Shown here in pieces: positions 15,619 through 22,937 of a DNA stretch of 23,827 nt; position 1 is the first letter of the stretch; the number at the start of each line of letters is the position of its first letter. The position numbers were made by a program, and so were the translations under genes. A model generated the notes under the pieces. It had not been told where the DNA came from, ran no database searches, and saw nothing but the letters and a program-made list of their open reading frames with translations. The stretch covers positions 1 through 23,827 of the forward strand of contig JAEZKE010000139.1 of assembly GCA_023436175.1 (NCBI GenBank), in the 5' to 3' direction. The DNA is from Methanobacteriota archaeon (lineage in GTDB: Archaea; Methanobacteriota; Methanobacteria; Methanobacteriales; Methanobacteriaceae).

Positions 15619-16548
15619 ATGACAAACAATGTAATTGAAGTGAAATCTCTGGTAAAAAAATACGGAGATTTCACTGCAGTAGATAATATATCATTTAGTA
15701 TCAAAAAAGGTGAAATATTTGCTTTCCTTGGCCCTAATGGTGCAGGTAAAACAACAACAGTTGAGATAATGGAATGTCTTAAAAGTTCAACTGCAGGTTC
15801 TGTAAATATTTTGGGCTATGATATAAAAAAGGATGAAATGAAAGTTAAACAAAAAATAGGAGTGCTTCCGCAGGATTTTAATGCGTTTGAATGGTTGACA
15901 GTCTATGAAAATATTGATTATTTTGCTCAAATGTATCCAAAACATGTAGATGTAGACAGCCTCGTTGAAATGCTGAGTTTAGAGCATAAAAGAGATGTTT
16001 TATTTAAGGACCTTTCTGGAGGTCTAAAACAACGTGTGGGGATTGCTATATCTCTGGTTAACGATCCGGAAATAGTTTTTCTTGATGAACCGAGTACTGG
16101 TCTTGACCCAAAAGCAAGAAGAGATGTATGGGATGCAGTTAAGGAATTAAAAAAACAGGGTAAGACTGTATTTCTTACAACTCATTACATGGACGAGGCC
16201 CACTATCTTGCAGGTAGGGTGTGCGTCTTACATAACGGCCATATTATCGCTGAAGGAACTCCTGAAGACTTAATAAACCGTTATGGTGGGGGTAACATGC
16301 TTATTATCCGAGAATGCGATGAGCATACAAGAGATGAACTTGTTAAAGCCATTCCTGATTGTAAAGTTGAAGGCAACGACATTTTGGTAGAGTTAGAAGA
16401 AGGAAATGGGATGAAGAGCATGTCTGATGCAATATCTATTATTAATGCAAGTGGTTTAACATGTGAAGAACTTTATGTTAAAAAAGCAACTCTTGAAGAC
16501 GTATTTTTAAATTTAACTGGTGATAAGCTTGTTGAGGTAGGAAAATAG
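15619..16548 (+). CDS. ABC transporter ATP-binding protein, DrrA-like (pair 2)
   Basis: A 309-residue paralogue of the ATPase at 13870, of the same length and with the same motifs. Walker A is GPNGAGKTTT, the Q-loop VLPQDFN, the signature LSGGLKQRV, Walker B IVFLDEPSTGLDP and the switch TTHYMDEA. The C-terminal domain ends ATLEDVFLNLTGDKLVEVGK. The two differ mainly in the C-terminal third, which often contacts regulatory or membrane partners. It starts 59 nt after the short permease, and its stop TAG directly abuts the ATG of the long permease, so translation is coupled. Even the leader bases (TGAAAATATGACA) match those of pair 1, indicating duplication of a whole ATPase-permease unit. Confidence 0.93.
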   Translation: MTNNVIEVKSLVKKYGDFTAVDNISFSIKKGEIFAFLGPNGAGKTTTVEIMECLKSSTAGSVNILGYDIKKDEMKVKQKIGVLPQDFNAFEWLTVYENIDYFAQMYPKHVDVDSLVEMLSLEHKRDVLFKDLSGGLKQRVGIAISLVNDPEIVFLDEPSTGLDPKARRDVWDAVKELKKQGKTVFLTTHYMDEAHYLAGRVCVLHNGHIIAEGTPEDLINRYGGGNMLIIRECDEHTRDELVKAIPDCKVEGNDILVELEEGNGMKSMSDAISIINASGLTCEELYVKKATLEDVFLNLTGDKLVEVGK

Positions 16549-17643
16549 ATGTCACGAATAAGCACTGATATTAAATACAGTCTTAAAGAGACCTTCAGGG
16601 ACAGAATGAATATTTTCTGGATGTTTGTATTTCCTATAGTTCTATTCCTCTTATTTGGATACATATTTGGTGGTCAGTCTGGATCTATTACATTATATTA
16701 TCAGGATAACGATGGTTCGCAGATGTCTAATTCTTTTATTCAGGCACTGAACTCTACAGGCGCGTTGGAACTAAAAGATGGTTCGGGTATGAATCTGGAG
16801 CAGATGCTTAAAGATGGGAAAGTCTCTGCATATCTTGAAATACCGAAAGGGTTTGGGCAAGACATTGTAACGACAGGATCGGGTGGTTCTCCTAGCGCTG
16901 ATCTACCAATATATTATGATAAGTCAAAATCTACATCCATGGCTGCTGTTTCGGTGGTCCAACAGGTTGCAAATGGCTTCAACATGAAAATGGCAGGTGC
17001 CAAAAATATTATCAATGTAAACCCAACTGAAGCTGCTTCATCTGGAATGAATTACTTTGACTTCCTGCTTCCGGGAATACTTGCTATTACTATAATGTCT
17101 GCCGCAACAAACATGGCAGTGGGAACCATTGCAAGATTACGCAGCACTGGTGTGTTTAGAAAACTTTCAACCACACCCCTCTCAAGTAAGGAGTGGATGG
17201 CTGCAAGAATTACCACATGGACTCTACTGGTGATTCTTTCTCTGGCAGTAGCTGTATTCCTGGCATGGCTTGTATTTAATATACATCCAAATATTAACCT
17301 GATAAGTTTGCTGCTGATAGTCCTTGGAACTGCACTGTTTGCAGGGTTTGGAATAGTAGTTGCAAACTTCGTTAAAAATGAAGAATCTGCCATGAATGCT
17401 GTGGGAGTTATAACATTTCCATTGATGTTTGTTTCCGGGACTTTAATACCTGTTGAGAATATGCCGTGGTTTCTGCAGTATCTGGCAAAGATATCTCCTT
17501 TAACTTACCTGAGTGAAGGTTTGAGGAGCTCTATGATTACAGGAAATACTGGGGATGCATTTATTAACCTGGCAATTGTTGCAGTGCTTGGAATCATACT
17601 GTTTGGATTGGGAGTAGCTACATTTAGCTGGAAAGAGGATTAA
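16549..17643 (+). CDS. ABC-2 permease, long form with extracytoplasmic domain (pair 2)
   Basis: A 364-residue ABC-2 (DrrB/YhgE-like) permease. TM1 is near residues 21-41. It is followed by a ~120-residue hydrophilic domain (about 43-163: SGSITLYYQDNDGS...YLEIPKGFGQDI...IYYDKSKSTS...) of the kind that lies outside the membrane in this family. Five more hydrophobic segments follow, aligned with those of the short paralogue. The ectodomain pattern with 'YLEIPKGF' is common in ABC-2 exporters of the YhgE/Pip-related group. The ATG immediately follows the ATPase stop, with GAGGTAGG inside the ATPase end as ribosome site. Together the two permeases could form homodimers with different specificities or one heterodimer (inference). 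Confidence 0.93.
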   Translation: MSRISTDIKYSLKETFRDRMNIFWMFVFPIVLFLLFGYIFGGQSGSITLYYQDNDGSQMSNSFIQALNSTGALELKDGSGMNLEQMLKDGKVSAYLEIPKGFGQDIVTTGSGGSPSADLPIYYDKSKSTSMAAVSVVQQVANGFNMKMAGAKNIINVNPTEAASSGMNYFDFLLPGILAITIMSAATNMAVGTIARLRSTGVFRKLSTTPLSSKEWMAARITTWTLLVILSLAVAVFLAWLVFNIHPNINLISLLLIVLGTALFAGFGIVVANFVKNEESAMNAVGVITFPLMFVSGTLIPVENMPWFLQYLAKISPLTYLSEGLRSSMITGNTGDAFINLAIVAVLGIILFGLGVATFSWKED

Positions 17644-17672
17644 TCCTTTTTCTTTAATGGAGGTATACTATT

Positions 17673-18458
17673 ATGGAAAACAAAGTTAAAGATTTAAAAA
17701 TTTATGGATCTGGAAATTCAGGGGGCGGTGAATATAGTAAAGTCCGTATAATGGGGGAAGGAAGAATAAATGGCGATATTGAATGTAAAGATCTCAAAAT
17801 TAATGGAGAAGGCACAGTAGACGGTAATTTAAAGGCAACAAATAATGTCAGTATATTGGGAGAAGGGAGGTTAGGTGGAAACGTAGATTGCACCGATTTT
17901 AAGGTTAATGGGGAAGGAGAAGTGGACGGTAATTTGAAAGCTGAAGGTACCGTAACTATAAGGGGTGAAACCGAAATTATAGGTAATTTAAGCGCCCAAA
18001 AAGTCAAAATTCAAGGTGAAATTGAAGTTAACGGTGAATTAATTGCGGATGAAGCTAAAATTACTGGAAATATCAATACAACTGGAGATTGTAATGCTGA
18101 AATTTTCACAGTAGAAGGTGGGCTTACAGTCGATGGACTGTTAAATGCAGATGTATTAAAAATAAATTTATACTGGCCATGTAAAGTACGTGAAATTGGG
18201 GGCTCGGAAATTACAGTTAAAAAAAGCGGAAAATTAAGCTTTTTAGGCCTTAAAAATATAGTCATGCCTGGTGGACGAAATGAACTTACTGCCGAATCAA
18301 TCGAAGGAGATGATGTTTACATTGAAAATACTAATGCCAAAATAGTTAGGGGAAACAATGTAACAATTGGATCTGGCTGTAAAATTGAAATAGTAGAATA
18401 TAAAGAAAATTTCAAGCATGATGAAAAATCTGAGGTTGGTACTAATAAGAAAATATAA
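17673..18458 (+). CDS. Bactofilin (polymer-forming cytoskeletal protein) 2
   Basis: A 261-residue paralogue of bactofilin 1 at the end of the cluster. It is 38 residues longer. Most of the difference comes from an internal duplication: IMGEGRINGDIECKDLKING (from residue 26) is repeated as ILGEGRLGGNVDCTDFKVNG (from residue 61), an offset of 35 residues, which would add turns to the beta-helix. The C-terminal part (EIGGSEITVKKSGKLSFLGLK, ELTAESIEGDDVYIENT, IVRGNNVTIGSGCKIEIVEYK) is shared with bactofilin 1. So is the tail DEKSEVGTNKKI. AATGGAGGT precedes the ATG, 29 nt after the long permease. No membrane segment is seen. The two bactofilins may co-polymerise, as BacE and BacF do in Bacillus (inference). 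Confidence 0.9.
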   Translation: MENKVKDLKIYGSGNSGGGEYSKVRIMGEGRINGDIECKDLKINGEGTVDGNLKATNNVSILGEGRLGGNVDCTDFKVNGEGEVDGNLKAEGTVTIRGETEIIGNLSAQKVKIQGEIEVNGELIADEAKITGNINTTGDCNAEIFTVEGGLTVDGLLNADVLKINLYWPCKVREIGGSEITVKKSGKLSFLGLKNIVMPGGRNELTAESIEGDDVYIENTNAKIVRGNNVTIGSGCKIEIVEYKENFKHDEKSEVGTNKKI

Positions 18459-18487
18459 TTGTTATTAAATGAATAAAAAGTAGTTTA

Positions 18488-18976
18488 TCAGTTGAGATTA
18501 AGACTTACGATCTCCTGGTGGAGCTTGATAATCCGTGGAATTGAAGGATGATCTTCTCCAAGTCTTTCCTTCCACTTTTTAATTACAAAATCTAAATCTA
18601 CTTCCTTATCCCAGTGGGTTAAATTATCTGCATGTGCAACAATTTTTTCTTCCAAGGTAAGTGGAATATAATCTTTTGGAGGTAATCCAAGTTGTATCGC
18701 TTCTTTTTTGGGGATACCTGCACCTATGTGTCGCAGTGCAATGTTTGCAACTGAATCTGGAAATCCCATATCTTTTAGTATTTCTGCGCCTACTACTGCA
18801 TGATTTATACCATTTGTCTTAGATCTACCGATATCGTGGAGTAGAGCGCCTGTTTCTACCAGTTCGATATCAACATCAAAATTAGAAGATAATTTCAAGG
18901 CTTTTTTACAAACTGCCTTGGAATGATTAATTAAATGAGCAGGGCAATTTAAATTCTTTAAAATTTCAATAGTCAA
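18488..18976 (-). CDS. HD-domain phosphohydrolase-like protein (TIGR00295 type)
   Basis: A 162-residue cytosolic HD-superfamily protein. Metal-binding residues are recognisable: His18 (LINHSKAV), the His47-Asp48 doublet in GALLHDIGRS, His59 (INHAVVGA), His83 (ALRHIGAGI) and Asp117 (VAHADNL). This HDIG arrangement is that of the archaeal TIGR00295 group. Members are presumed metal-dependent phosphohydrolases or phosphodiesterases, but no substrate is established to my knowledge. The start is TTG, with AGAGG 7 nt upstream. It is convergent with bactofilin 2 and downstream of tfe on the same strand, separated by a hairpin-rich spacer. Confidence 0.88.
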   Translation of the reverse strand: MTIEILKNLNCPAHLINHSKAVCKKALKLSSNFDVDIELVETGALLHDIGRSKTNGINHAVVGAEILKDMGFPDSVANIALRHIGAGIPKKEAIQLGLPPKDYIPLTLEEKIVAHADNLTHWDKEVDLDFVIKKWKERLGEDHPSIPRIIKLHQEIVSLNLN

Positions 18977-18987
18977 TTATTTGCCTC

Positions 18988-19158
18988 TGAAAATTTCAAT
19001 TTTCACGGTTATAAAACTCTGTTTTATAAACATTCAAAAAACTTCATTTTTTGCTGCCACAAAACTGAAAGTTTTGTAGGCATGTGAAAAATCGCGGATT
19101 TTTCACGGTTACGAAGCTTTGCTTTGTAAACACAAAAAATCTATTTTAATAGATTTTT
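18988..19158. repeat. Array of six short hairpins with mostly 3-nt loops
   Basis: Consecutive inverted repeats fill the spacer between the HD gene and tfe. They are 18988-19005 (7-bp stem, loop TTCA), 19009-19029 (TTATAAAAC/TCT/GTTTTATAA), 19055-19082 (12 bp with one bulged A, loop GAA), 19084-19106 (GTGAAAAATC/GCG/GATTTTTCAC), 19109-19129 (TTACGAAGC/TTT/GCTTTGTAA) and 19135-19158 (11-bp stem, loop TT). The units at 19001-19031 and 19101-19131 are direct repeats exactly 100 bp apart. Their differences include two compensatory pairs and one G-T pair. There are no regular spacers, so it is not a CRISPR array. Confidence 0.85.
19135..19158 (-). terminator. Likely terminator hairpin of tfe
   Basis: An 11-bp perfect stem (AAAAATCTATT/AATAGATTTTT) with a 2-nt loop starts 6 nt past the tfe stop. 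On the minus strand it ends in a T6 run (GATTTTTTGTG). That fits termination of tfe. Confidence 0.5.
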
Positions 19159-19164
19159 GAGTGA

Positions 19165-19713
19165 TTAGTTCATTTGTTCTTTTAACTCTGTGATTACGGA
19201 AGCGTTATCTTGGTATTCGAGTTTTTCATCACATTCTGGGCATACGAAGTTGTATTCAGCAGCTTCTTCAAATTTAAATCTGCATCCATTGGTACATACA
19301 AAGAACATGTTGTCTTCTTCATATGCTAATGATTCTTCGATTTCTTCGGCTTTTTCTTCGTAATTCTTGGAGATAGTTTCAATTACGCTGTCTTTTTCGA
19401 ATGTCCAGCTGTATGTGTACCACTGAGTTTCAGGATCCTTACTTCGTTTGTAGCTTGCAAGTCCTGCATCGTAAAGTTTGTAAAGAATTCTTCTTACAAT
19501 ATTAAGTCTTAATTCAATTTCTTCTGAAATTTCCTCGTCGGTTATTTTACCTTCTAAAAGACACTTGATAATGGTAAGACTATGTTCATTATCCTCAGTG
19601 ACCTTGTGGATCAGTTCTTGAACCATAGCTTCGTTTAGAATCTCGGTTCCTTCTTTAATAGATAGGGAAGATTTAATTAATTCTTGAGTTACTGGGCCAT
19701 TAACATTAAGCAT
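19165..19713 (-). CDS. tfe: Archaeal transcription factor E (TFE, TFIIE-alpha homologue)
   Basis: A 182-residue general transcription factor that helps open the promoter with TBP, TFB and RNA polymerase. The winged-helix domain covers about residues 30-110 (HSLTIIKCLLEGKITDEEISEEIELRLNIVRRILYKLYDAGLASYKR, WYTYSW). A charged helix (about 110-132) follows. The C-terminal zinc ribbon has Cys140-x3-Cys144-x13-Cys158-x2-Cys161. It carries about 28 residues before the point where the winged helix usually begins (near MVQELIHKV). Nonetheless a perfect GGAGG sits 5 nt upstream of the ATG at 19713, so I keep that start. An internal start at residue 30 is the alternative. The HD gene lies downstream on the same strand, past the hairpin array. 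Confidence 0.95.
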   Translation of the reverse strand: MLNVNGPVTQELIKSSLSIKEGTEILNEAMVQELIHKVTEDNEHSLTIIKCLLEGKITDEEISEEIELRLNIVRRILYKLYDAGLASYKRSKDPETQWYTYSWTFEKDSVIETISKNYEEKAEEIEESLAYEEDNMFFVCTNGCRFKFEEAAEYNFVCPECDEKLEYQDNASVITELKEQMN

Positions 19714-19975
19714 TTTTATCCTCCTAAATGGAAATTATTTTAAAATAGTGCGTAGATGTAAATTGTGTTTAAATGTCGTTAAAGTTAAATAAAAAAAATA
19801 TTTAACGAGTATTTCTGGAAAACACTGGTTTTAAAGATTATTGAAATTCAAGTTTCATCAAAATTATGTTAAATAACACATTTTGATTCTTGTTATTATT
19901 ATTGTTGTACTACTATTTAATTATTTGGATGCAACAATATTGATCATAATGAACAATGATGTCCATATAATATAA

Positions 19976-20821
19976 TCACTGTTCAATCTCCCTGATGATA
20001 ACTGCAGGGGTATGTTCTATAGAACTTAACATCTCAATTGTTACACTATCAACTTCTTTATTAAATGTATTTCCCATATCGTAAACAGTTTTCATACTGT
20101 TTTCAGTTTGGTTTTGATAATCATCAGCAACTTTAGCAATTTTTAGAATTTTTTCCATATTTTGGGGCTTAGAGATAGCTAAGGGAGTAGGACCTATGAT
20201 TTTGCCAAATCTTCCCAATAGATATCCTATTATTCCAAAATCAGATTTAATTCCTTTTGCAGCTATAGGAAGTGATGTAAATTTCATGCCTAAAAATTCA
20301 TAAGTGGCATCTGTATCAATTATTATGGCTACAACTTCTTTTGCAACATTTTTAGATATTTTTTGTGCAATGTCTTCCACCACTTGCTGTGGTTTGTATG
20401 GCAATAATGAGACATAAGATCCTGGAGCATTACTCAAATCGATCCCAGCTTCAGAAGCAGGTTTTAAAGCATGTTTTAATCCATAATATTTTAGCACCAA
20501 TTCTTTATGTGATCGTGCTTCTGGAGGTAGATTTCTTAAATTTTTAATTGTTCTTTGTTTAATTCTTAAAATGGGTCCGAGAATATAACCCCATATATAT
20601 TTTGACCAGATATCTGCAAGAAAAATCGCAAGATATGAAGGTTTAAACGATGCCTCGTCAACCATTCTGCCCTGAGCTATGGCTATTGGAGTCTCTGAAA
20701 TCACAAGATAGTCTCCATCATCTAATAAATTCTCCGCATTATCGATGATTATGTTATATGATTCATTTGGTTTGATATAATCTGTTTTAACTGGAATAAT
20801 TTCATATTTTTGAGTTTTCAT
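19976..20821 (-). CDS. CofE-like (coenzyme F420-0:L-glutamate ligase family) protein
   Basis: A 281-residue cytosolic protein with the CofE/F420 gamma-glutamyl ligase fold signature. The N-terminal block is GDYLVISETPIAIAQGRMVD (about 36-55), followed by PSYLAIFLADIWSKY. The second part has EVVAIIIDTDATYEFLGMKFTSLPIAAKGI, which parallels the CofE region containing metal- and GTP-contacting acidic residues. It is longer than typical CofE (~250) and diverges in the middle (LKPASEAGIDLSNAPGS). This makes it more likely a CofE-like paralogue than the main F420 ligase. A methanogen should have a separate cofE elsewhere. It may add glutamate or a similar group to another cofactor, but no substrate is established. 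No clear ribosome site precedes the ATG. It is divergent from the methyltransferase gene. Confidence 0.75.
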   Translation of the reverse strand: MKTQKYEIIPVKTDYIKPNESYNIIIDNAENLLDDGDYLVISETPIAIAQGRMVDEASFKPSYLAIFLADIWSKYIWGYILGPILRIKQRTIKNLRNLPPEARSHKELVLKYYGLKHALKPASEAGIDLSNAPGSYVSLLPYKPQQVVEDIAQKISKNVAKEVVAIIIDTDATYEFLGMKFTSLPIAAKGIKSDFGIIGYLLGRFGKIIGPTPLAISKPQNMEKILKIAKVADDYQNQTENSMKTVYDMGNTFNKEVDSVTIEMLSSIEHTPAVIIREIEQ

Positions 20822-20908
20822 ATCTGCACATCTGATTAGTTTGTTAGGCTATTTGAGAGAGTATCTATTTTTTAGAAAATAACGTTTACAATCAATCATG
20901 TATATCCT

Positions 20909-21103
20909 TAAAATTATAGTGAATGACTAAATATTTTTGATTAACTATTTAATAAAATAATTTTTTTATGTGTTTTAAACCTGCAAAAACCAATGGTTTT
21001 TGGGGTTCAGGAAAACCGTAGGTTTTCCTTCAATTTAAAGCTGTAAATTTAATTACCTAAAAATTTATAAGTTTGAAAAGTTACCTCATTCACTATAATT
21101 AAA
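20909..21103. mobile_element. Candidate MITE with perfect 15-bp terminal inverted repeats
   Basis: AATTATAGTGAATGA at 20912-20926 and its exact reverse complement TCATTCACTATAATT at 21086-21100 bound a 189-bp AT-rich segment with no coding capacity. If the ends are taken as ATTATAG...CTATAAT, TAAA flanks both sides (20909-20912 and 21100-21103), consistent with a 4-bp target duplication. In AT-rich DNA that match is weak evidence. The alternative is a pair of operators serving two divergent promoters. Confidence 0.45.
20984..21029. repeat. Two trinucleotide-loop hairpins
   Basis: CAAAAACC/AAT/GGTTTTTG (20984-21002) and AGGAAAACC/GTA/GGTTTTCCT (21009-21029) are perfect stems of 8 and 9 bp with 3-nt loops. 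They share design with the hairpin array at 18988-19158, so they probably belong to the same repeat class in this genome. Confidence 0.75.
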
Positions 21104-21151
21104 GATTGACATTAATCTTAATTTATAAGATGATTATTGGGAGAAATAAAA

Positions 21152-21832
21152 ATGCAGAAATCAGATAATATAACATCACATCTTTCAAGCGAATATGATT
21201 CTCATATAAGTAAAACGATCCCTTATTATAACTTTTTTCATGAAGAAATCCTTAATTTAATCGGTTCAATGGATATAAATCCTAAATATTGGTTAGATAC
21301 TGGTTGTGGGACGGGTAATTTAGTAGAGAAAGCGCTGCAAAAATTCCCAGATACCATTTTTATACTCGCTGATCCATCTACTCCGATGCTGGATAAGGCT
21401 AAAGAAAAATTAGAAAATAATACAAAAGCAGAATTTCTAGAACCTACACCAAGTCAAGATATTTCTCTTTCAAGCCCTGTGGATGTAATTACTTCAATTC
21501 AATCGCATCATTATCTAAGTGAAGAAGAACGATATAAGGCTTTAAAGTCCTGTTATGATAATTTAAATGAAAATGGAGTTTATATAACCTTTGAAAACAT
21601 CCGCCCCCTTACAGAAAAAGGAACTGAAATAGGAAAAGAATACTGGAGGAAATTTCAAATCTCAAAGGGCAAGGCAGTTGAAGATGCCGAAAATCATATC
21701 AAAAGATTTGGAGTGGAATATTTTCCTATAACTGTTGAAGAGCATCTTTCATTACTAAGAAAAAATGGATTTAGTGTAGTTGAAATGTTCTGGTATTCAT
21801 ACATGCAGGCAGGATTTTACTGTATAAAATAA
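21152..21832 (+). CDS. Class I SAM-dependent methyltransferase
   Basis: A 226-residue Rossmann-fold methyltransferase. Motif I is WLDTGCGTGNLVEKA (about 47-61), the acidic end of strand 2 is ILADPSTPMLDKAKEKL (Asp73), motif post-II/IV is VDVITSIQSHHYLSEEER, and a later motif is LNENGVYITFENIRPL. The layout is that of small-molecule methyltransferases (Methyltransf_11/12/25 type). The substrate cannot be inferred. The ATG at 21152 follows GGGAGA at 7 nt; a TTG at 21137 lies just before that site and is less likely. The gene is a single unit, convergent with comA. Confidence 0.88.
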   Translation: MQKSDNITSHLSSEYDSHISKTIPYYNFFHEEILNLIGSMDINPKYWLDTGCGTGNLVEKALQKFPDTIFILADPSTPMLDKAKEKLENNTKAEFLEPTPSQDISLSSPVDVITSIQSHHYLSEEERYKALKSCYDNLNENGVYITFENIRPLTEKGTEIGKEYWRKFQISKGKAVEDAENHIKRFGVEYFPITVEEHLSLLRKNGFSVVEMFWYSYMQAGFYCIK

Positions 21833-21851
21833 AGATTGGAAAAAGGAATAA

Positions 21852-22625
21852 TTAAAGAGATACTTTTCCCAAAGTGTCTCCTCTAAGGCCTCTCCTCATA
21901 GTTTCAAGTGCAGTTACTTCGTTCGGCGCTATATTACCGAGATTTACATTTGGTCCGAATTTCAAAATTAGATATGTCTGCTGGTTTTTTAAGGGGGCTT
22001 CCCAGATTAGTTTTTCCATATCTGTTTTTGCCAGTATCTCAAGTTCGTCTTCCTTAACATTTCCACATTCGTCGTAAATACCTATGCCCTTTCCACCTTC
22101 ACGTGCCTCAATTAGTATTCTATCAGAGCCTGCATTTATATCAGAGTTTATAAGTTTCACACGGTCGTCAGTATCCAGTTTACAATCATCTTGGGGATTT
22201 TTTTTCCCAACTTCTGAAATAACTGTAAATCCTCTATCCTTTGTTTTAGAAATTACATCTCTTCTTTCTTCAGGCGATATATTTGTAGAACCATCTGATA
22301 TCTCGATGGCTGTAAAACCTAAATTATCGGCTTCATCTAAGAATTCTGAAAATTTATTTTTCATATATGCAACCTCAAAAAGAGTTCCTCCAGGATAAGG
22401 AGCCACATCGTAGGATAAATATGTGTCAATTTTGTCTTTAACAAGATCCCTGTCGTGGAGTGCTGAAGTGCACCATCCAAATTTGGCAAAGTCTATATAT
22501 TCACCAGATATTTCCATTAAATCGTTTAGGCCATTTAAACCCAGACCTTTATCTAACATCATTGTTATTCCTATTTTACGGGGTTTAGGAATCCTGTATG
22601 ATCCAATAAAGTCAAATGCTTTCAT
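21852..22625 (-). CDS. comA: Phosphosulfolactate synthase
   Basis: ComA adds sulfite to phosphoenolpyruvate to give (R)-phosphosulfolactate, the first step of the PEP branch of coenzyme M synthesis. CoM is the methyl carrier of methanogenesis, so this is a strong methanogen marker. The protein is a TIM barrel of about 257 residues. Conserved stretches are GITMMLDKG, IDFAKFGWCTS, PYPGGTLFEVAY, IEISDGSTNI, FTVISEVGKK, RILIEAREGG and LKFGPNVNLGNI. The start is the ATG at 22625, 5 nt after AAAGGTGA. A GTG/ATG-type extension to 22676 would add 17 unconserved residues. The gene is divergent from the pyruvate-kinase-domain gene, which also relates to PEP/pyruvate chemistry. Confidence 0.95.
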   Translation of the reverse strand: MKAFDFIGSYRIPKPRKIGITMMLDKGLGLNGLNDLMEISGEYIDFAKFGWCTSALHDRDLVKDKIDTYLSYDVAPYPGGTLFEVAYMKNKFSEFLDEADNLGFTAIEISDGSTNISPEERRDVISKTKDRGFTVISEVGKKNPQDDCKLDTDDRVKLINSDINAGSDRILIEAREGGKGIGIYDECGNVKEDELEILAKTDMEKLIWEAPLKNQQTYLILKFGPNVNLGNIAPNEVTALETMRRGLRGDTLGKVSL

Positions 22626-22937
22626 TAATTCACCTTTTAATAATTCATGATTTAAAATGATTTGAGAACTGCTCATGTCTGGAATATTGTGTAAATGTTT
22701 TTATCTATTTGAATGTTGATTAAATTGAATCGAATTTTTAAACAAACTCTACTTTTAATCGACGTATCCTTTTACAAGGTAAAATTTTGCAGCGTAGGAC
22801 ATGAGCGTTGAAATATTTAATTTCAGTGTTTTATTATTTCTCTAATTTTATATAGTTATATGTCTTACTTCCTAAAAATATCAATAAAATATAAAGTTTT
22901 AGAGATAAATAAATAATACTGCTTTGAGGTGAAATAA
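22626..22937. other. 312-nt divergent promoter region with a small GC-richer island
   Basis: No gene recognised. Bases about 22757-22815 are richer in G and C than the flanks and contain a CCTT-TTAC-AAGG hairpin. They could be a small RNA or upstream control element, unproven. TGAAAT-N5-ATTTCA lies at about 22809-22825. The plus-strand promoter is listed separately. Confidence 0.35.
22846..22854 (+). promoter_or_regulatory. TATA box of the pyruvate-kinase-domain gene
   Basis: TTTTATATA is a good archaeal TATA element. It places transcription start near 22875 and leaves a leader of about 60 nt before the ATG at 22938. Confidence 0.5.

Larger units (their letters stand above)
20822..21151. other. 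330-nt divergent spacer holding a MITE-like element
   Basis: No gene here. The spacer contains a 15-bp inverted-repeat pair at 20912-20926 and 21086-21100, and two trinucleotide-loop hairpins between them (20984-21002 and 21009-21029). It presumably also holds the promoters of the two divergent genes. A smaller dyad AAGATT-N6-AATCTT lies at 21102-21119, just ahead of the methyltransferase. Confidence 0.6.

Noticed and set aside
18988..19158. CRISPR array
   Set aside because: The repeats are hairpins of differing sequence without uniform repeat length or spacers, and no cas gene is present.
19929..19985. Shared TGCAACAATAT ... AATATAATC(A/G)CTG pattern with 23609-23712
   Set aside because: Only short blocks match, with different spacing, in AT-rich DNA; this could be chance.
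22626..22676. Extended N-terminus of ComA starting at 22676
   Set aside because: The first 17 residues are not conserved in character, and GGTGA sits right before the ATG at 22625.
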